A stretch of 64,000 nt of DNA from Flavisolibacter amylovorans (GTDB lineage Bacteria; Bacteroidota; Bacteroidia; Chitinophagales; Chitinophagaceae). Below, piece by piece: positions 61,564-64,000 of this stretch. Location: the NCBI RefSeq assembly GCF_039541815.1, contig NZ_BAABGY010000007.1, positions 744,001 to 808,000 on the forward strand, given 5' to 3'. The notes under the pieces were generated by a model. It was not told the DNA's origin. It did no database searches and saw only the letters and a program-made list of their open reading frames with translations. Each line of letters opens with the position of its first letter. The stretch's first letter is position 1. The position numbers and the translations under genes were made by a program.

Positions 61564-61680
61564 GTCGTGAATCGTGAATCGTCAATCGTGAATGGCTGAC
61601 GCACGACGTGAATCGTCAATCGTGAATCGTGAATAGCTGACGCAGGATGGGAATTGTGAATCGTCAATCGTGAAAGCTTA
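61564..61680 (+). repeat. Three direct GTGAATC word-repeat blocks after doxX
   Basis: Blocks of GTGAATCGTCAATC-type words start at about 61566, 61610 and 61656, separated by short TGACGCA-containing linkers. Confidence 0.8.
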
Positions 61681-61694
61681 CGCTTGATAGCGAA

Positions 61695-61725
61695 GAACGT
61701 CCCGCAAATGCGGGACGTTCTTTTT
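61695..61725 (+). terminator. Terminator of doxX, framed by inverted repeats
   Basis: GAACGTCCCG/CGGGACGTTC is a perfect 10-bp stem with loop CAAATG, followed by six T. Direct word repeats lie before it and their inverse at 61738-61768. Confidence 0.93.
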
Positions 61726-61737
61726 ACCGCGCATCGC

Positions 61738-61770
61738 GGATTCACGATTCACGATTGACGATTCACGTTC
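61738..61770 (-). repeat. Inverted GTGAATC word repeat next to the DUF6526 stop
   Basis: In minus orientation GTGAATCGTCAATC words follow directly after the DUF6526 stop; they are complementary to the doxX blocks. Confidence 0.78.
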
Positions 61771-62199
61771 TCACACCCGGTGGTGATCGGCGCGCCAGTT
61801 GCGGATGGCCATCTTGATATCTTTAGGAGCTAGCTTTTCACGGGCGGCGCGCTCGGCGAGCGCGGGCAGCTCCTCGTCGGAGGCAAAGCGCAGCGCGATG
61901 ATCTGCCCGAGGCGAAGCGATCGGTCGAAGGCCTTGCCGGTCAGAAAAAAGTGACGCAGGTTCTCCTCGGCGCGGATGGCGCGGTCCTGCGCCCGCAGCG
62001 CGAAGATGCGGATGAAGAAGAACAGGAAGATGAGGATCACGGCCGTCAGCACGAACAGCACCGGGGCATACTTGTCTTCCGTGGCGGCCCGGCTCCAGTA
62101 GCGGATCGCGCCCACCAGCAAGATGAGGATCAGGGAAAAAGTAAGTCCATGATAGCCGCCCGAAAGCCGCGTGTGGTTCTTGAAGTTCTGTTCGCTCAT
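61771..62199 (-). CDS. DUF6526 family small membrane protein
   Basis: 142 residues. Two helices (about 19-34 and 46-68) are followed by a soluble C-terminal half with the family pattern RAQDRAIRAEENLRHFFLTG, then RLGQIIALRFASDEEL and the C-terminal LAPKDIKMAIRNWRADHHRV. No function is known for the family, which is mostly found in Bacteroidota. A word repeat follows its stop almost at once. Confidence 0.82.
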   Translation of the reverse strand: MSEQNFKNHTRLSGGYHGLTFSLILILLVGAIRYWSRAATEDKYAPVLFVLTAVILIFLFFFIRIFALRAQDRAIRAEENLRHFFLTGKAFDRSLRLGQIIALRFASDEELPALAERAAREKLAPKDIKMAIRNWRADHHRV

Positions 62200-62261
62200 A
62201 AAAGCAGTTTGTTGTTTATCGTTGTCCGGAGGCGCACGTGAAGTAAGCCTTGCAGGCGCAA

Positions 62262-62293
62262 ACTAAAAACTATAAACTACAAACGTCAAACTA
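62262..62293 (-). repeat. TAGTTTG word repeat containing the dacB stop
   Basis: On the minus strand the TAG stop belongs to a run of TAGTTTG, ACGTTTG, TAGTTTA, TAGTTTT and TAGTTTG words, the same family as at 29317-29353. Confidence 0.75.
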
Positions 62294-63733
62294 TTTCAAC
62301 TCGTTCAGCACTGCGTACATCTTCTGGACGATCGCTGATGCGCTGCCGTTATAATTGTTGACGATAAAGGAAAAGACATACTCCTTGCCATCGCGCGCCT
62401 TGTGGTAGCCACAAAAGCCCTTTACCCGGCTGATGGTGCCGCTCTTCATCTTCATTTCGTTATAAAGCGGGAAGGCTTGGAAGTAGCCTGCAAACCAGGG
62501 CCTGCTGCGGGCATACTGCAGCACCTGCACCTGTGCGCGTGTGCTCACGCGGTTCTCCGGCGACAGTCCCGATCCGTCCATCAGGTGCAGCTCGGCTACC
62601 GAAGCACCCCGCTCCTTCCAGAAGCCGCGCATCACCTCGGTGCCCTCGTCGGTAAGGGCCTGCCTGCCGGCCTGGAGGGCGATGCGCCGCGTAAATGCTT
62701 CGCCATAGAGGTTGACGCTGCGGCGCAGGAAAAAGAACACCATCGAGTCGAGAGAGGGCGAATATTCGGAGTGGGCAAGTCGCTGCGGCAGGCCCTGGTG
62801 GGCCATCGCGGCAGCAGGCGCGTATACGTTCAGCGCAGCAGGACTGAGCTGCGCAGCGCGCAACGTATCCCAAAGCGCGGAATAGAAGGGCACCCACGGG
62901 TCCGGGAAGGAGCCCGTAACGGTGAAGGCCTCGGCATCTGCAGGTATTGTGCCCCGTGCTTCGAGCGGGTAACCGATGGCAGACGGGCGCGTACCGTAAT
63001 AGATGTTGGTGCGGTCGCCTGTGCCTTTGGCGGCCACGCGCACAAAGGAGGTCAAGGCGAACCCCGGGATCTTCGGGCGCGTCTCCACGAACTCGGCGAG
63101 CTCACCAAGGCCGCGGCCCTTGCTGCGGAGTACAAGGTCGTATTGGTTCTCGTGCCAGTTCACGGCATGGGCCGCCGCGCCGAAATAATTGCCGACGTCC
63201 TGCCAGGTCCAGCCGCCGGGGATGCTTTCTCCCTGCCAGCCAACGGTGTCGATGCGTACGTCCTGTATGGACCGGGCGCCACTCTTACGCAGCGCGTCCA
63301 CCAGCCGTGCCTGCACCGCGCTTTCCGTGGTGAACTTCCAGCGCCAGGATCCCAGGGTGGGATCGCCGGAGGGCTTTACCACCAGGAAATGGAACGAGTC
63401 GCGTGGGTTTTGAGAGCGCATCGAAGGCCCTTTGGCGAGGTAGAAGTCCGTGCGGTACCGGAAGTCGCGGCCCAGCAGCTCGTAGGCCGTAGCCGCGGTG
63501 ATCACTTTCTGGGTCGATGCGGGCGCGAGGCCGGTGCGGGCATTCTGGCTAAAGACCACGTTGCCGCTGCCTGCTTCTTCCACATACAGCGAAGCGATGC
63601 CGGCCAGCATTTGTGAATCGGTAGTGAAGCGTTCCCACGCCTGCGCGAGGCGATCCGGTACCGATTGGGCCGAGGCACCGGCGGAAAGAAGGAGCACTGA
63701 ACAAAAAAGAAGCACGGGATGTTTCATACGCAT
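62291..63733 (-). CDS. dacB: D-alanyl-D-alanine carboxypeptidase/endopeptidase, PBP4 type
   Basis: 480 residues. Signal peptide cut after Ala22 with Gln23 at +1; an in-frame ATG two codons downstream could also be the start. S13 serine peptidase: SxxK motif STQK at 73-76, SxN-type motif in RRSVNLYGEAF and KSG motif in KMKSGTISRVKG. It trims or cleaves peptide cross-links in peptidoglycan in the periplasm. The domain II/III insertion between the first and second motifs has the usual size. The gene is followed by a word repeat that includes the stop. Confidence 0.92.
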   Translation of the reverse strand: MRMKHPVLLFCSVLLLSAGASAQSVPDRLAQAWERFTTDSQMLAGIASLYVEEAGSGNVVFSQNARTGLAPASTQKVITAATAYELLGRDFRYRTDFYLAKGPSMRSQNPRDSFHFLVVKPSGDPTLGSWRWKFTTESAVQARLVDALRKSGARSIQDVRIDTVGWQGESIPGGWTWQDVGNYFGAAAHAVNWHENQYDLVLRSKGRGLGELAEFVETRPKIPGFALTSFVRVAAKGTGDRTNIYYGTRPSAIGYPLEARGTIPADAEAFTVTGSFPDPWVPFYSALWDTLRAAQLSPAALNVYAPAAAMAHQGLPQRLAHSEYSPSLDSMVFFFLRRSVNLYGEAFTRRIALQAGRQALTDEGTEVMRGFWKERGASVAELHLMDGSGLSPENRVSTRAQVQVLQYARSRPWFAGYFQAFPLYNEMKMKSGTISRVKGFCGYHKARDGKEYVFSFIVNNYNGSASAIVQKMYAVLNELK

Positions 63734-63858
63734 CGGATGAGCCCGCTAAAGATATCGATTACCGCTCTCGGGTGTTTTCATTTTAACAACGGGTTGCCGG
63801 TACACGACGCACCCGGCCCAACCCGTATCCTTCTTACCTTGCCCCGCAAACCCTGTTC

Positions 63859-64000
63859 ATGAACGTGATCTCGGCTACCATCATCACCATCGGCGATGAA
63901 TTGCTCATCGGCCAAACCATCGACACCAACAGTGCCTTTATCGGGCAGGAACTGAACAAGGCCGGCATCTGGCTGAAGCGCCGCATCGCGGTAGGCGACG
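63859..64000 (+). CDS. cinA: CinA-family protein, N-terminal fragment
   Basis: Only the first 47 codons are in the window. The start MNVISATIITIGDELLIGQT with DTNSAFIGQELNKAGIWLKR is the MoaB/MogA-like N-terminal domain of CinA (competence/damage-inducible protein; NMN deamidase or ADP-ribose pyrophosphatase activities are known in the family). The frame is open to the edge. Divergent from dacB across 125 bp. Confidence 0.85.
   Translation, partial: MNVISATIITIGDELLIGQTIDTNSAFIGQELNKAGIWLKRRIAVGD

Noticed and set aside
61560..61770. Possible CRISPR array in the GTGAATC repeats
   Set aside because: Repeat units are short and degenerate, spacers are irregular or absent, one block is inverted and no cas gene is near.

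Overview
The window comes from a GC-rich member of the Bacteroidota, most likely class Chitinophagia (Chitinophagaceae-like). I infer this from type IX secretion (T9SS) C-terminal sorting domains, a DUF5103 T9SS plug protein, promoters with the Bacteroidota TAnnTTTG -7 box instead of TATAAT, few Shine-Dalgarno sequences, signal peptides followed by glutamine, and characteristic families (DUF58/MoxR/DUF4350/DUF4129 cluster, DUF6526, tandem EtfBA). No rRNA, tRNA, CRISPR array, intact insertion sequence or prophage was seen. I recognise about 40 genes.

Layout. (1) 0.1-9.6 kb: a secreted kinase-fold protein, rlmH, a rhomboid protease, tilS, a small TPR protein, etfB-etfA, a bifunctional-nuclease protein, ispE and rocD. 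(2) 9.6-28.3 kb: three very large minus-strand surface proteins (836, 2525 and about 2724 residues) built from right-handed beta-helix, Ig/PKD-like, TIG and lamin-tail-like modules, each ending in a T9SS sorting domain; they fill almost 30 percent of the window. (3) 28.9-42 kb: a small membrane protein, an alpha/beta hydrolase, a secreted M48-like protease, tex, the T9SS plug protein, a LolE/FtsX-type permease, a TrmH-family methyltransferase divergent from a TamA-like outer-membrane lipoprotein, and truB. (4) 43.3-49.6 kb: a tight operon SpoIIM-DUF4129-DUF4350-MoxR-DUF58 with a divergent RDD protein. (5) 50-64 kb: DUF4197, FAD oxidoreductase, secreted M43 protease, glutaminyl cyclase lipoprotein, SAM methyltransferase, a three-gene envelope unit (TPR, beta-barrel, membrane-anchored protein), DoxX, DUF6526, PBP4-like DacB and the start of cinA.

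How they work together. Housekeeping RNA-modification genes (rlmH, tilS, trmH-like, truB) are mixed with an envelope and secretion programme. The giant adhesin-like proteins and the M43 protease are T9SS cargo; the DUF5103 plug protein belongs to the same machinery; the glutaminyl cyclase would cyclise the N-terminal Gln left by signal peptidase on at least eleven products encoded here.

The most unusual signal is in the spacers. Many gene 3' ends are joined directly, often at the stop codon itself, to short-period word repeats of several unrelated sequence families, and to a separate dispersed element of about 69 bp that starts exactly at the stop codon in three unrelated genes. In at least two genes (trmH-like and truB) repeat sequence has become the C-terminal coding sequence. 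A second unexplained element is a diverged tandem pair of about 256-bp non-coding units with a hairpin that shows a compensatory base change.
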